Shown here: piece after piece, positions 10,343 through 21,288 of the stretch | Layout of the letters: every line of letters starts with the position of its first letter | Numbering within the stretch: position 1 is the stretch's first letter | From: Actinomycetes bacterium | Lineage (GTDB): Bacteria > Actinomycetota > Acidimicrobiia > IMCC26256 > PALSA-610 | NCBI GenBank assembly: GCA_025463875.1 | Contig: JAODBI010000030.1 | Span: 1-37,205, forward strand | DNA length: 37,205 bases | Direction of reading: 5' to 3' | Position numbers and translations under genes: made by a program | Notes under the pieces: generated by a model | The model's database searches: none | What the model saw: the letters and a program-made list of their open reading frames with translations, nothing else | What the model was told of the DNA's origin: nothing

Positions 10343-10699
10343 GTGAACGAAACCAAATGGATCAACCCGCACCAGCCGCAGACGCTCTATATGGCGGTCA
10401 TCCTCTGCTACATCCAGGCAGTATTCGTCCTGCTGTCCTTCGGCTACCTCGGTCCGCTCGGCCTTTTCATCCTGGTTGGCCTCGGCGGCGGGGGTTTCGG
10501 GATCGCGAACGAGAAGAAGTGGGGATATGCCTTGGCAGTCGCAGCTGCCGTCTTCCAGGTACTGCTCTTCGTCGCCGTCGGCGGGCTCAGTGCACTGGCC
10601 GACGTCCAGGTGCTGATCGGTTTCGCGTTCGACGTGCTCCTGGTCGTCTTGTTACTGCACCCGATGAGCCGAAGCTACGAGCGCATCTGGTTCAAGTGA
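10343..10699 (+). CDS. Small integral membrane protein
   Basis: Several hydrophobic segments (MAVILCYIQAVFVLLSFGYLGPLGLFILVGLGGG); GTG start VNETKW. Confidence 0.75.
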   Translation: MNETKWINPHQPQTLYMAVILCYIQAVFVLLSFGYLGPLGLFILVGLGGGGFGIANEKKWGYALAVAAAVFQVLLFVAVGGLSALADVQVLIGFAFDVLLVVLLLHPMSRSYERIWFK

Positions 10700-12255
10700 C
10701 CCCGGACGATCTCGTCGCGGCGTGCGCGGCGACGCTGCGGCCACTCGAGACCGCCACCAACGCGAGCTGGTGGGAGTCCAACGTCGACGCGCGCGACGAA
10801 ACGCAGCGCCGGCGGGCCGAGGCGGAGATCGCGCTGTCCGATGCGTTGGCCGACCCCGAGGCGTTCGCCGCGGTCCGCGCCGCACGCGCCGAGCCCGGCC
10901 TCGACCCCTTGGTCGCCCGGCAGCTCGCGATCCTCGAGCAGGGCTTCACCCCGAACCAGGTCGAGGCCGACCTCCGGCGTGAGATCGTGGAGCTGGAGAC
11001 CGACATCGAGTCGCGGTTCGCCCGGCACCGGGGTGTCGTCGACGGTGCCGAGGTCGACGACAACGACATCCTCGAAATCCTGCGTTCCAGCCACGACGTC
11101 GAGCGCCGGACCGCCGCGTGGAACGCGTCGAAGACCGTCGGCGCCGAGGTCGCGACCGATCTCCGGGCGCTGGTCCGCCTGCGCAACCGAGCGGCGGAAT
11201 CGCTCGGGTACCGCGACCACTTCGCGCTGTCGCTCGCGACGAACGACTTCGACGAGGCGCGTCTGTTCGCGACGCTCGCCGAGATCGACGAGATCACCGC
11301 CGGCCCCTTTCGGACGATGAAGGCCGAGCTCGACGAACAACTCGCGATCCGGTTCGGAACCTCGGTCGACGCACTCCGGCCGTGGCACTACGAAGACCCT
11401 TTCTTCCAGGAGACGCCGAACGCGATCGGCGTCGACCTCGACAACTACCTGGGCGGCGCCGACCTCGAGGCGTTGACCGCCCGGACGTTCGATTCCATGG
11501 GACTCGACGTCAGCGGCGTCCTCGGGCGGAGCGATCTCGCTCCGCGGCCCGGCAAGGTGCAGCACGCGTTCTGCATCGACGTCGACCGCGCCGGCGACGT
11601 GCGCGTCCTGTGCAACAACGTCGCCACCGCGCGGTGGGCCGAGACGATGCTGCACGAATTCGGCCACGCCGTGTACTTCGAAGGCGTCGGGCGCGACCTG
11701 CCGTGGCTCTTGCGGACGATGCACCTGTGCGTGACCGAAGGCGTCGCCATGCGCTGTGGGCGCCTCGTGCACGATCCGGGCTGGCTCGGTCGCATCGCGG
11801 ACCTACCGGCAACACCGCTCGCCGATCTGGCTCCGCGTCTGCGGGCCGCGGCCCGCGCCCAGCTTCTCATCTTCGCCCGCTGGGTGCTCGTGATGACCCA
11901 CTTCGAGCGCGGCCTGTATGCCGACCCGGACGGCAACCACGACGACCGCTGGTGGGATCTCGTCGAGCGGTTCCAACTCGTGCGGCGACCCGACGGTCGC
12001 CACGCCCCCGACTGGGCCGCGAAGATCCACATCGCCGCCGCGCCCGTCTACTACCACAACTATCTCTTCGGCGAGCTGATCGCGTCGCAGCTGTCGGCGA
12101 CGTTCGGGAACCTCGTCGACGATCGCGAGGCCGGGCGCGCGCTCGGGTCACGCCTGTTCGCACCGGGCGCGACGCTGCGGTGGGACCGTCTCGTCGAACA
12201 GGCGACGGGTTCGCCTCTCACCCCGGCGGCCTTCGCGCGCGACCTCGCCAACTGA
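10696..12255 (+). CDS. M2/M3-like gluzincin metallopeptidase
   Basis: HEFGHAVYFEG zinc motif with downstream CVTEGVAM glutamate; GTG at 10696 overlaps previous stop (GTGA). The 1047-aa ORF's N-terminal half is not coding. Confidence 0.85.
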   Translation: MTPDDLVAACAATLRPLETATNASWWESNVDARDETQRRRAEAEIALSDALADPEAFAAVRAARAEPGLDPLVARQLAILEQGFTPNQVEADLRREIVELETDIESRFARHRGVVDGAEVDDNDILEILRSSHDVERRTAAWNASKTVGAEVATDLRALVRLRNRAAESLGYRDHFALSLATNDFDEARLFATLAEIDEITAGPFRTMKAELDEQLAIRFGTSVDALRPWHYEDPFFQETPNAIGVDLDNYLGGADLEALTARTFDSMGLDVSGVLGRSDLAPRPGKVQHAFCIDVDRAGDVRVLCNNVATARWAETMLHEFGHAVYFEGVGRDLPWLLRTMHLCVTEGVAMRCGRLVHDPGWLGRIADLPATPLADLAPRLRAAARAQLLIFARWVLVMTHFERGLYADPDGNHDDRWWDLVERFQLVRRPDGRHAPDWAAKIHIAAAPVYYHNYLFGELIASQLSATFGNLVDDREAGRALGSRLFAPGATLRWDRLVEQATGSPLTPAAFARDLAN

Positions 12256-12258
12256 GGC

Positions 12259-13434
12259 ATGTTCCGTATGTGCGACACGCTCTGCGTCCGCACCGTCGAC
12301 GGGATGTTGTTCGCCAAGAACTCCGATCGCCATCCCGACGAAGCGCAGGTCGTCGAGTGGCACGATCGGCGCGAGTCCGGCGGCCGGCTCCGCACCCAGT
12401 ACCTCGACATCGACGACCGCGGCGCGCACGCGTTCCTCGGTTCGCGCCCGACCTGGCTGTGGGGCGTCGAGCACGGTGTGAACGAGCACGGCGTCGCGGT
12501 CGGCAACGAGAAGATCTGGACCGTCGACAATCCGCGACAACGACCGGCGGCCCTGCTCGGCATGGACCTCGTGCGACTCACCTTGGAGCGGTCGCGCTCG
12601 GCGTACGACGCACTCATGCACCTGACCGGTTTGCTGGAACGCTACGGACAGGGAGGATCGGGCGAGCCTCATCGCGACGAGCCCTACGACTCGTCGTTCC
12701 TGGTCGCCGACGCCGACGGCGGATTCGTCGTCGAGACCAGCAATCGCACGTGGGCCGCGCGTCAGATCGATCACGGCGCCGCCGTCTCGAACCGCATCAG
12801 TATCGGCACCGACTGGACGCGCGCTTCCGATGACGTCGCTCCCCACACCGACTTCGACGACTATCGCTGGAAGCGCATGCCCACGATCGTCGCCGACGGG
12901 CGCCTCGCGGTGACCGCGGCTGCGGTCGCGCCCGGTGCCGCCACCACACCGGCCGATCTCGCGCGGACGCTGCGCAGTCACGGCGCCGGACGGCCCGGCG
13001 ACGCCCTTCCCTACGCGCGGCGCGCGGAGCTCAGCGACGACGGGAGCGGGTTCACGGTCTGCATGCACCGCCGGGATACGCACTCGCAGACCACGGCGTC
13101 GATGATCGCCGAACTGCGCGAAGACGCCCCGGCGCGGGCGTGGGTGAGCCTCGGCAATCCGTGCGCGAGCGTGTACGTGCCCTGCTTCGCACCGGCGATC
13201 GCGCCCGAGCTCTCCGACGAGGCCCAGTGGCGCCGTTTCGCCCGGCTGCGAGACGAGATCGAGGCCGCACCGGTCCGCCTCGGGGAGGTGCGCGCCGAGC
13301 TCGGGCCGGTCGAGACCGAGCTCTGGGCCCGCGCCGCCGGGGCGTTCGCAACCGGCGAGCGGGCCCCCCTCGACACGTTCGCCCGTACGGCCTTCGCGCC
13401 CATCGACGGCGCGCTCCTTCGCCTCGGCGTCTGA
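12259..13434 (+). CDS. C69/secernin-like Ntn hydrolase (dipeptidase family)
   Basis: [27 protein letters not shown] start typical of C69/secernins with N-terminal Cys; [12 protein letters not shown]. Confidence 0.88.
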   Translation: MFRMCDTLCVRTVDGMLFAKNSDRHPDEAQVVEWHDRRESGGRLRTQYLDIDDRGAHAFLGSRPTWLWGVEHGVNEHGVAVGNEKIWTVDNPRQRPAALLGMDLVRLTLERSRSAYDALMHLTGLLERYGQGGSGEPHRDEPYDSSFLVADADGGFVVETSNRTWAARQIDHGAAVSNRISIGTDWTRASDDVAPHTDFDDYRWKRMPTIVADGRLAVTAAAVAPGAATTPADLARTLRSHGAGRPGDALPYARRAELSDDGSGFTVCMHRRDTHSQTTASMIAELREDAPARAWVSLGNPCASVYVPCFAPAIAPELSDEAQWRRFARLRDEIEAAPVRLGEVRAELGPVETELWARAAGAFATGERAPLDTFARTAFAPIDGALLRLGV

Positions 13435-13506
13435 ACACCCACTACGGTCGGCGCCCCGGGGGGCAAGCTCGCCCGGAGTCACGGACGGCGCGAGCTCAGG
13501 AGCCAT

Positions 13507-15150
13507 TTGACCGTGCAGTTCAATGTGGCCGATCTGCTCGAGCGGGTCGCCGACACAGTGCCCGACCACCTCGCCCTCGTGTGCGGGTCGCGCCGGCTCA
13601 CCTTCGCCGACTTCGAAGCCCGGTCGAACCGCCTCGCCCACGTGCTCGCCGCGCAGGGCATCGGCCCCGGCGACCATGTCGCGCTGTACCTGTTCAACTC
13701 GACAGAGTACCTCGAAGGGATGTTCGCGGCCTTCAAGCTGCGCGCGGTTCCGATCAACGTGAACTACCGGTACGTCGAAGACGAGTTGCAGTACCTGCTC
13801 GACGACGCCGACGCAGTCGCCGTGATCTATCACCGGGAATTCGCGTCGAAGCTCGCGGCGATCCGGCGGAACCTCCCGAAGCTGCGCGTCTTCGTCGCCG
13901 TCGACGACCGGACCGACGAACCGGGCGTGTCCGTCGATCTCACCGGCATCGAAGCGGGCGCGCTCGAGTACGAGGCGGCGCTCGCGGGCGCAGCATCCGA
14001 GCGCGACTTCCCGCCCCGCTCCGCCGACGACCTCTACCTGCTCTACACCGGCGGCAGCACGGGGATGCCGAAGGGCGTCATGTGGACGCACGTCGACCTG
14101 TTCTTCGGTGCGATGGCGGGAGCCGGAGGTGGCGGCGCACCGATCAGCACGCCCGAGGAGATCGCGGAACGTTGCCGCGAGCCGCGCACGCGGTGCGTCC
14201 CGATCTGTCCGTTCATGCACGGGACGGCGCACTGGATGGCGTTCAGCACGCTCTTCATGGGCGGGACGATCATCATCCCGATCGAGCATCGGCTCGATGC
14301 GCAGGCCCTGTGGCGACTGGTCGCGCACGAGCAGGCCAACTATCTCGTCATCGTCGGCGACGCGTTCGCCCGGCCGTTGCTCGAAGCGCTCGACACGGCC
14401 GCCGGACGCGTCCTCGACGTCTCGTGCCTACACGTCGTCTTGTCGGGTGGGGCGATCCTCTCGCCCGCGCTGAAGCGCGCATTCGTCGAGCGCCTCCCCG
14501 GCGTGCTGGTCGTCGACGGCTACGGCGCGTCCGAGACCGGCGGCCAGGGCCAGTCGGTCGTCGTCGCGGGAGGCGACGTCCCCGCGTCGCCCCGCTTCCG
14601 GGTCGGCGCCGATACCCAGGTGCTCGGGGCCGATCTCCGACCGGTCGATCCCGGAATCGTCGGCCTGCTCGCGCGCCGGGGCCACATTCCGCTGGGCTAC
14701 TACAAGGACGCAGCCAAGTCGGCCGAGACCTTTCCCGTCATCGACGGCGTGCGCTGGGCGGTGCCCGGCGATCACGCGGTCGTCGAGGTCGACGGTTCGA
14801 TCACGCTGCTCGGACGGGGCTCGGTATCCATCAACACCGGTGGCGAGAAGGTCTATCCCGAAGAGGTGGAGTCGGTGTTGAAGGCGCACGCCGACGTCGT
14901 CGACGCGGTCGTCGTCGGCGTTCCCGACCAGCGTTGGGGAGAACGCGTCGTCGCGATCGTACAGGCGCGCGCCGGCGCCGAACCGCGGCTCGACGCACTG
15001 CAGCACCACAGTCGCACGTACCTCGCGGGCTACAAGGTCCCGCGCGCGCTGGTACTCGTCGACGCGATCGAACGGTCGCCGGCCGGCAAGCCGGACTACC
15101 GGTGGGCCCGGACGGTGGCGAACAGCACGCCGGGTACGGTCGAGGTGTGA
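13507..15150 (+). CDS. AMP-dependent acyl-CoA synthetase / fatty-acid-CoA ligase
   Basis: [20 protein letters not shown]-binding motif, [32 protein letters not shown]. Confidence 0.95.
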   Translation: MTVQFNVADLLERVADTVPDHLALVCGSRRLTFADFEARSNRLAHVLAAQGIGPGDHVALYLFNSTEYLEGMFAAFKLRAVPINVNYRYVEDELQYLLDDADAVAVIYHREFASKLAAIRRNLPKLRVFVAVDDRTDEPGVSVDLTGIEAGALEYEAALAGAASERDFPPRSADDLYLLYTGGSTGMPKGVMWTHVDLFFGAMAGAGGGGAPISTPEEIAERCREPRTRCVPICPFMHGTAHWMAFSTLFMGGTIIIPIEHRLDAQALWRLVAHEQANYLVIVGDAFARPLLEALDTAAGRVLDVSCLHVVLSGGAILSPALKRAFVERLPGVLVVDGYGASETGGQGQSVVVAGGDVPASPRFRVGADTQVLGADLRPVDPGIVGLLARRGHIPLGYYKDAAKSAETFPVIDGVRWAVPGDHAVVEVDGSITLLGRGSVSINTGGEKVYPEEVESVLKAHADVVDAVVVGVPDQRWGERVVAIVQARAGAEPRLDALQHHSRTYLAGYKVPRALVLVDAIERSPAGKPDYRWARTVANSTPGTVEV

Positions 15151-17183
15151 CCGAGAACCGCCTGGCGAACGAGACCAGCCCGTATCTCCGCCAACACGCC
15201 GACAATCCCGTCGACTGGATGCCGTGGGGCGACGAGGCGTTCGCGCTCGCCCGTGAACGCGACGTACCCGTGTTCTTGTCGGTCGGCTATTCGTCGTGTC
15301 ACTGGTGTCACGTCATGGCGCACGAGTCGTTCGAGGATCCCGATACGGCCGCGGTGATGAACGACCTCTTCGTCAACGTGAAGGTCGACCGCGAGGAGCG
15401 CCCCGACGTCGACGCGATCTACATGCAGTCGGTGCAGGCTCTCACCGGCCGAGGCGGCTGGCCCATGAGCGTCTGGTGCACACCCGCCGGCCGCCCGTTC
15501 TACGCGGGCACGTACTTCCCCGACGACGACCGCCACGGCATGCCGTCCTTCCGGCGGGTCTGCGCCGCGATCGCGGAAGCCTGGCGGGAACGCCGAGACG
15601 AAGTCAGCGCGCAGAGCGAGCAACTCACGGCCGCGCTGTCGGAAGAAGCGCTGCGCATCGACCGCGCCGGCGACGAAGATCTCGACGCCGGCATCTTGGC
15701 GCGTTCGTACGCGGGCATCCGATCACAGTTCGAGCCGAGCTACGGCGGGTTCGGACGCGCGCCGAAGTTCCCGCAGGCGATGACGATCGACTTCTTGTGC
15801 CACGCCTACGTGCGCAATCTCTCGGACGAGACGCGCACGATGATCGCGACGACGCTCGACGCGATGGCCGCGGGCGGGATACACGATCAGTTGGGCGGCG
15901 GCTTCGCCCGCTATTCGACCGACGACCAGTGGCTCGTCCCGCACTTCGAGAAGATGCTCTACGACAACGCGTTGCTCACGCGCGCGTATCTGCACGGATT
16001 CCTCGTGACCGGCGAACCGCGTTACCGCCGCGTCGTCGAGGACATCGTCGAGTACGTGCTGCGCGACCTGCGCGATCCGCTCGGCGGCTTCTACTCCGCC
16101 GAGGACGCCGACTCCGAAGGCGTCGAAGGCAAGTTCTACTGCTGGTCGATCGCGGAGTTGCGCGAGGTGTGCGGCGCCGACGCCGATGCGGTGATCGCGT
16201 ACTACGGCGCCACCGAGAACGGGAACTTCGTCGATCCGCACACGGGGTTCCGAGGCAACATCCTCCACGTGAGCGAACGCAACGCTGAGCCTCCTGTCGA
16301 AGTCGAGCGTTCGAAGTCTCGACTCCTCGCCCGGCGCGCCACGCGGGTCCGCCCCGCGCTCGACGACAAGGTGCTGCTCGGCTGGAACGCGCTCATGCTC
16401 GGCGCGCTCGCCGAGGCCGCCGCCGCGTTGGGACGGGACGACTGGATGGAGATTGCCCGCGTCAACGCGCGATTCCTGCTCACCGAGCTCCGCCGCACCG
16501 ACGGCCGGCTCCTGCGGTCCTGGCGCGCTCCGTATCTCGCCTACGCCGAGGACTACGCCGCACTGCTCGAGGGGCTGTGCACCCTGGCCGAGCTCGACGA
16601 CGTCGCCTGGCTCGCCGACGCGCGCACCGTCGCGAGCGAACTGCTGCGGCTGTTCCGGGACGACGACGGTGGCGGCTTCTTCACCACGGGTACCGACGCC
16701 GAGCAGTTGGTCGTGCGGCTCAAGGATCTCTTCGACGACGCGACACCGTCGGCGAATTCCATGGCGGCGAACGGACTGCTACGACTCGCTCAGCTCTCGG
16801 GCGCGACCGAGCTCGAGGCGCCGGCCGTCGAAGTCCTGCGCATGCTCGCACCGTCGGCCGCCGCGCATCCCAACGGCTTCGCGCATCTGTTGGACGCGCT
16901 CGAACGCTTTGTCACGAGCCCGACCGAGATCGCGATCGTCGGTGACCCGCTCGACGAACGCACGCGCGCGCTGCGGCGCGAGATCGCGACCCGACTGGTG
17001 CCCGCGTCGGTGACATTGACCGGCTCCGCGAACGATCCGTCGCCACTGCTCGCGGGCCGAGAAGCACGTGACGGATCCCCGACCGCGTACGTGTGCGAGC
17101 ACTACACGTGCAAACAGCCCGTCACGAGCGCGACGGACCTCGGCGAGCAACTCGACGCGGTGCTGGCCTCGCGCCGGCGGTAG
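15147..17183 (+). CDS. Thioredoxin domain-containing DUF255/YyaL (SSP411-like) protein
   Basis: [40 protein letters not shown] at 15147 overlaps previous stop. Confidence 0.95.
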   Translation: MTENRLANETSPYLRQHADNPVDWMPWGDEAFALARERDVPVFLSVGYSSCHWCHVMAHESFEDPDTAAVMNDLFVNVKVDREERPDVDAIYMQSVQALTGRGGWPMSVWCTPAGRPFYAGTYFPDDDRHGMPSFRRVCAAIAEAWRERRDEVSAQSEQLTAALSEEALRIDRAGDEDLDAGILARSYAGIRSQFEPSYGGFGRAPKFPQAMTIDFLCHAYVRNLSDETRTMIATTLDAMAAGGIHDQLGGGFARYSTDDQWLVPHFEKMLYDNALLTRAYLHGFLVTGEPRYRRVVEDIVEYVLRDLRDPLGGFYSAEDADSEGVEGKFYCWSIAELREVCGADADAVIAYYGATENGNFVDPHTGFRGNILHVSERNAEPPVEVERSKSRLLARRATRVRPALDDKVLLGWNALMLGALAEAAAALGRDDWMEIARVNARFLLTELRRTDGRLLRSWRAPYLAYAEDYAALLEGLCTLAELDDVAWLADARTVASELLRLFRDDDGGGFFTTGTDAEQLVVRLKDLFDDATPSANSMAANGLLRLAQLSGATELEAPAVEVLRMLAPSAAAHPNGFAHLLDALERFVTSPTEIAIVGDPLDERTRALRREIATRLVPASVTLTGSANDPSPLLAGREARDGSPTAYVCEHYTCKQPVTSATDLGEQLDAVLASRRR

Positions 17184-17186
17184 GCG

Positions 17187-17873
17187 TCAGCAGGCGGCGA
17201 GATACGAGCCCGCCGCGAGCTCCTCGGCAACCGCCCAGCCGAAGGCGATCATCGCCTGGCCTCGGGAGGCATCGAGGGTCCCTACGAGCGACGCGATCTT
17301 CGCACCGCCGGTCGCCTTCACCGGGCTCGTGTCGAGCACCGCGAGGCACGGCGGCTTGCGACCCTTCACCGCAACCTTGAACTCACGGTCGTCGAAGTGG
17401 CCGTCGTTGCCGTAGCGCTTCGCCAGCCGCCGGCCCCACGCCCGGTCCTCGCCGTTCGGCGTGTAGCCGGGTCGCGGCACGACGTTCGCGTAGCTCTGCA
17501 GCAGGACGTAGCAGCTCGGCTGGGCGAGCCGGGCGGCGACCAGCACATCCTCGTCCGGGAACGAGATCGCGGCGCGTCGGGTCAGCTCCCCAGTCATCGC
17601 CTTCAGCGTCTCGGCGGCGGGCTTGCCTTTTCGGACGACGCCCATCCCCCACAAGATCGAGGGAGTTCCACCGATCCGCTCCAGCGACCCCAACATCAGG
17701 CCGTGGATGTCGCCCTCGACGGTTGCGAGGACGGCGAGCGGGAAGGATTCCACCTGGCGATCGAGCTCCTCATCGGAGACGGGAAGGCCATTGGAAAGGA
17801 AGATCTGACCGACCTCATCGAGCTCGGCGGGCTTCAGCGAGACGGAATCGCGGGACTCGACGTTCATCGCCAA
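17187..17873 (-). CDS. Hypothetical protein (228 aa)
   Basis: Long ORF convergent with DUF255 gene; no confident family recognised. Confidence 0.75.
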   Translation of the reverse strand: MAMNVESRDSVSLKPAELDEVGQIFLSNGLPVSDEELDRQVESFPLAVLATVEGDIHGLMLGSLERIGGTPSILWGMGVVRKGKPAAETLKAMTGELTRRAAISFPDEDVLVAARLAQPSCYVLLQSYANVVPRPGYTPNGEDRAWGRRLAKRYGNDGHFDDREFKVAVKGRKPPCLAVLDTSPVKATGGAKIASLVGTLDASRGQAMIAFGWAVAEELAAGSYLAAC

Positions 17874-17976
17874 TACATTGTGGCCGAAGTCACGCCCGGA
17901 GGAAAATCGAGCGCATTCTCCGGATCGGCTCCGCGCGTTTGTGCAGGTCGGAGGGGGTGCGCCGTCCGACGGGTGT

Positions 17977-18360
17977 TCACGCGTCGCGCGTTCGGGCCCG
18001 AGACATGTCCCAGTACGCCTTCATCGCGGCGATCTTGCCGTCGTCGTCGACCTCGAGTGTCTCGATGCAATCCATGATCATCCCCGAGTCGCCCATGGTC
18101 ACGTGGATCTCGAGGATCATGGCCGCCTCGGTGCCACAGACGATGACGTCGCGGAGCTTCATCTCGACCCGATCCGCAAGCGCACGGGTCTGGTCGTAGA
18201 AGGAACTCACTCCTTCGACGCCGACGTGGGGTGGCTGGCCGACAGGATCGAACCAGACCGTGTCCGGCGCGAACTGCGCCAGGACGGCGTCCTTGTCGTT
18301 GGCGTTCGATGCGGCGACGTAGGCCTCCGCGACCGCCTTCACCTGGTCCGGGGTGGGCAT
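17977..18360 (-). CDS. Nuclear transport factor 2 / SnoaL-like family protein
   Basis: AVAEAYVAASNANDKDAVLAQFAPDTVWFDPVG N-terminal pattern; ATG at 18360. Confidence 0.85.
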   Translation of the reverse strand: MPTPDQVKAVAEAYVAASNANDKDAVLAQFAPDTVWFDPVGQPPHVGVEGVSSFYDQTRALADRVEMKLRDVIVCGTEAAMILEIHVTMGDSGMIMDCIETLEVDDDGKIAAMKAYWDMSRARTRDA

Positions 18361-18424
18361 GGCCGCCAACATACCGGGCGGCAGGGATACCGGGCGCCGG
18401 CGCAGCCACGCCTGACGTCCACCG

Positions 18425-19252
18425 CTATTCGATGACGATGCCATCGAGATCCGCCGCGGGCGGCGGGATCTTCGGGTCGAGGTCTTCGAGGGTGTCGAGC
18501 AGGATGCTCGCCGCGGCCAGGCCCGCGACCCACTTGTGGTCGGCGGGGACCACGAACCACGGAGCCAGATTCGTCGACGTCGCGGAGATCGCGGCGTCGT
18601 AGAGGCACATGTAGTCGTCCCACCGCTTGCGCGTCTCGAGATCGGCCCGTTCGAACTTCCAGCGCTTCTCGGGGTTGTCGAGCCGCGCCTGGAGTCTTCG
18701 CCGTTGCTCGTCCTTGCTGACGAGCAAGAAGATCTTCACGATCCAGGTGCCCTCCTCGCGCAGCATGTGCTCGAACGCGACGATCTCGTCGTAGCGACGC
18801 TTGCGTCGGTGGTCGTCGATCGCCCCGATCACCCGCGCCGCCACCACGTCCTCGTAGTGCGAGCGGTTGAAGATACCGATGTGGCCGCGCGCCGGGAGGT
18901 TCTGGTGGATCCGCCACAGGTAGTCGTGCGCGAGCTCGTTCGGGGCCGGGGCCTTGAACGACGTCACGTCGCAACCCTGCGGGTTGAGCCCGGTGAACAC
19001 GCGCCGGATGGTGCCGTCCTTGCCCGACGCGTCGAGGCCCTGCAACACGAACAGCACCGCCCGTTGGTGCTCCGCGTACAGGCGTTGCTGCAGGAGCCGC
19101 AGCCGCTCGGTCAGATCGGCCAACTCCAGCTGGGCGCGGGCCTTGTCGATACCGAGACGATCGTCAGTCGACCGGTCGGCGAGATCGGCCTTCGACCCCG
19201 GTTCGACGAGGCACGCGTTGCGCCGCTCGCGGTACGTCCGGGGCGCCGTCAT
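18425..19252 (-). CDS. Polyphosphate kinase 2 family protein (PPK2)
   Basis: Walker A GLDASGKDGTIR, NRSHYEDVV Walker B, lid RRLQARLDNPEKRWKF. Confidence 0.94.
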   Translation of the reverse strand: MTAPRTYRERRNACLVEPGSKADLADRSTDDRLGIDKARAQLELADLTERLRLLQQRLYAEHQRAVLFVLQGLDASGKDGTIRRVFTGLNPQGCDVTSFKAPAPNELAHDYLWRIHQNLPARGHIGIFNRSHYEDVVAARVIGAIDDHRRKRRYDEIVAFEHMLREEGTWIVKIFLLVSKDEQRRRLQARLDNPEKRWKFERADLETRKRWDDYMCLYDAAISATSTNLAPWFVVPADHKWVAGLAAASILLDTLEDLDPKIPPPAADLDGIVIE

Positions 19253-19944
19253 TGCAGGTGCTCCGTCCAGCGGTACCCGTCCCAGTAGCGCAACCGGCCC
19301 GAACCCGCCGGGTCCGGGTGCCACCCGGGTGGCACCGACGGCACGTACGCCATGGAGGTGCGCATCCGCCCGCGTCGCACCGAGCCGACGATCAACAGCA
19401 CGATCCCGACGACGAATACGACGCCACCGACAAAGGTCAACGCGAACCAACCGAGCGACGATCGAATCGTGTCGGTGAGCGGGTGCGCGATCAGGACCGT
19501 CGTGGGCGACGCGTTGCGCACGTCGATCGCGTAGTCGCCCGCCGTCGGGGTCGTGAACCGGGCAGCTCCGACGTACCGGTCGCCGTTGTTGTCGAGTGTC
19601 TCGCGGATCGAACCGCGGTCTTTGACCGGCACGCTCACACCGGCCCCGCTCGTCACGGTCACGTCCTCGGGCGAGATCGTCAGCGTGTCGTTGTTCGAGA
19701 ACGCCGAGCCGATCGAATTCGCACCCGTGTGCTCGAACAGCATGTAGTTGCCCCGGCTCAGGTGCACGCGGATCTCGCCCGGGACTGCGTATCGATTCGA
19801 GGTCGTCACAGTGCGGATGATCGGTGCGATCCCGGCGCTGAGTGTCGGGATCGCGAGCGCCAGGCCGGCGATCACGAGGACCAGCGAAAGCCGCAGGCTC
19901 GGACCCGGGGGCCGGGGCGCGGGCGGGATCCCGGTGCTCATCAT
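19249..19944 (-). CDS. Membrane protein with C-terminal DUF2510 motif
   Basis: Two TM segments and PPGWHPDPAGSGRLRYWDGYRWTEH terminal motif; stop overlaps PPK2 start. Confidence 0.85.
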   Translation of the reverse strand: MMSTGIPPAPRPPGPSLRLSLVLVIAGLALAIPTLSAGIAPIIRTVTTSNRYAVPGEIRVHLSRGNYMLFEHTGANSIGSAFSNNDTLTISPEDVTVTSGAGVSVPVKDRGSIRETLDNNGDRYVGAARFTTPTAGDYAIDVRNASPTTVLIAHPLTDTIRSSLGWFALTFVGGVVFVVGIVLLIVGSVRRGRMRTSMAYVPSVPPGWHPDPAGSGRLRYWDGYRWTEHLQ

Positions 19945-20050
19945 CTCTCTATCATCGCTCCTGCCGTGGCGACCTTGACGGGTTCGGCCCGACGGGTTCG
20001 GCCCGTGGTATACGGAAGGGTGCCTCGACATCGCCCGCGGTCGTGACGAG

Positions 20051-21064
20051 GTGAACACACCCGACCCCGGACGAACGCGTTGGTATCGCCGGATCAGCGT
20101 GTCGCGCGTCCTCGTGCTGATCGTCGCCGCGATCACGTTCCACGTCGTGACCCCGAGCATCGTCGAGGTCCTGGGCTCGTGGCCGCGGCTTTCGAGCGTC
20201 GCGCCGTTGTGGCTCGTCATCATCGTCGCCTGCGAGGCGCTCAGCTTCGCCAGCGCGATCACGTTGCAACGCATCGCGCTGCGCACCGACGCGTGGTTCC
20301 CGGTGGCGACCTCGCAGCTGTCGGGGAACGCTGTCAGCCAGATCACGCCCGGCGGCGCGGCGGCGGGCGCGACGTTGCAGCTTCGGATGCTCGGCCGCGC
20401 CGGCAACGACACCACGACCGCGATCGCGGGTTTCACGGCGTTCTCGTTGCTGCAGACCGCGAGCGTCCTCTTCCTTCCCGTGCTGACGCTGCCGACGATC
20501 CTCGTGGGCGCCCCGGTCGATCGTTCCCTCGCTTCGACGGCCTTTCTGGGCATAGGCGGGTTCGTAGCCGTCGCCGTGCTCGGCGCCATCCTGCTCAGCA
20601 CCGATCCGCTCCTCGTCGCGATCGGCCGCGCCTTCCAGGCGGCGCGCAACCGGCTACTGCGCCGGCGGCCGCCGATCACGGGGCTGCCTCAGAAGCTCAT
20701 CCAGGAGCGCAACAGCATCCGGGAGGTGCTCGGTGAGCGCTGGCGCGCCGCGTTGCTCGCGACCGCGTGCCGTCTCGGCTTCGACTTCCTCGCGTTGTTC
20801 GCGGCGCTGGCCGCGGTGGGTGGACTCCCGCGGCCGTCGCTCGCGTTGCTCGCCTATACCGCGGCTTCGTTGCTGGCGATGATCCCGCTCACCCCCGGCG
20901 GGCTCGGTCTCGTCGAGGCGGGCCTGACCGGCACGCTCGCGCTGGCCGGCGTTCAACCCGCGCAGGCCGTGCTGGCGACGCTGCTCTACCGGCTTGCCTC
21001 GTACTGGTTGCCGATCTTTGCGGGCCCGATCGCGTACACGCTCTTCCGGCGCCGCTACCGCTGA
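20051..21064 (+). CDS. Flippase-like / lysylphosphatidylglycerol synthase TM-domain (UPF0104) protein
   Basis: Multiple TM helices, TPGGAAAGA and PLTPGGLGLVEAGLTG motifs. Confidence 0.88.
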   Translation: MNTPDPGRTRWYRRISVSRVLVLIVAAITFHVVTPSIVEVLGSWPRLSSVAPLWLVIIVACEALSFASAITLQRIALRTDAWFPVATSQLSGNAVSQITPGGAAAGATLQLRMLGRAGNDTTTAIAGFTAFSLLQTASVLFLPVLTLPTILVGAPVDRSLASTAFLGIGGFVAVAVLGAILLSTDPLLVAIGRAFQAARNRLLRRRPPITGLPQKLIQERNSIREVLGERWRAALLATACRLGFDFLALFAALAAVGGLPRPSLALLAYTAASLLAMIPLTPGGLGLVEAGLTGTLALAGVQPAQAVLATLLYRLASYWLPIFAGPIAYTLFRRRYR

Positions 21065-21288
21065 CCGCGTCGCGCCGACCGCGTTCCGGCATGTTCGTCG
21101 GACCCGGTCCTTCGGTCGGTCGTCGCGACCGGTGCTCGAATTCCGGCACATCGCACGAAGCGACCCCAACGCCGCGCGCGAAACGTTGCCGGATTGACGT
21201 GCGCACCGGTGCGGGAACATGTCATCGTGAACGATTACTAACGCATAGCTAACGCGAAGGTGGCCCGAAGGTTTCGGGCGCCCGGCCG

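Noticed and set aside
9112-10695. N-terminal half of the 1047-aa ORF
   Set aside because: Out-of-frame overlap with mshD and rlmN with Arg/Ala-rich GC-artefact composition; real gene starts at GTG 10696
12148-14328. 726-aa minus-strand ORF
   Set aside because: Antisense to clearly recognised C69 and acyl-CoA ligase genes; typical high-GC shadow ORF
13140-15146. Upstream extension of the DUF255 ORF
   Set aside because: Alternate frame of the C69 and acyl-CoA ligase genes
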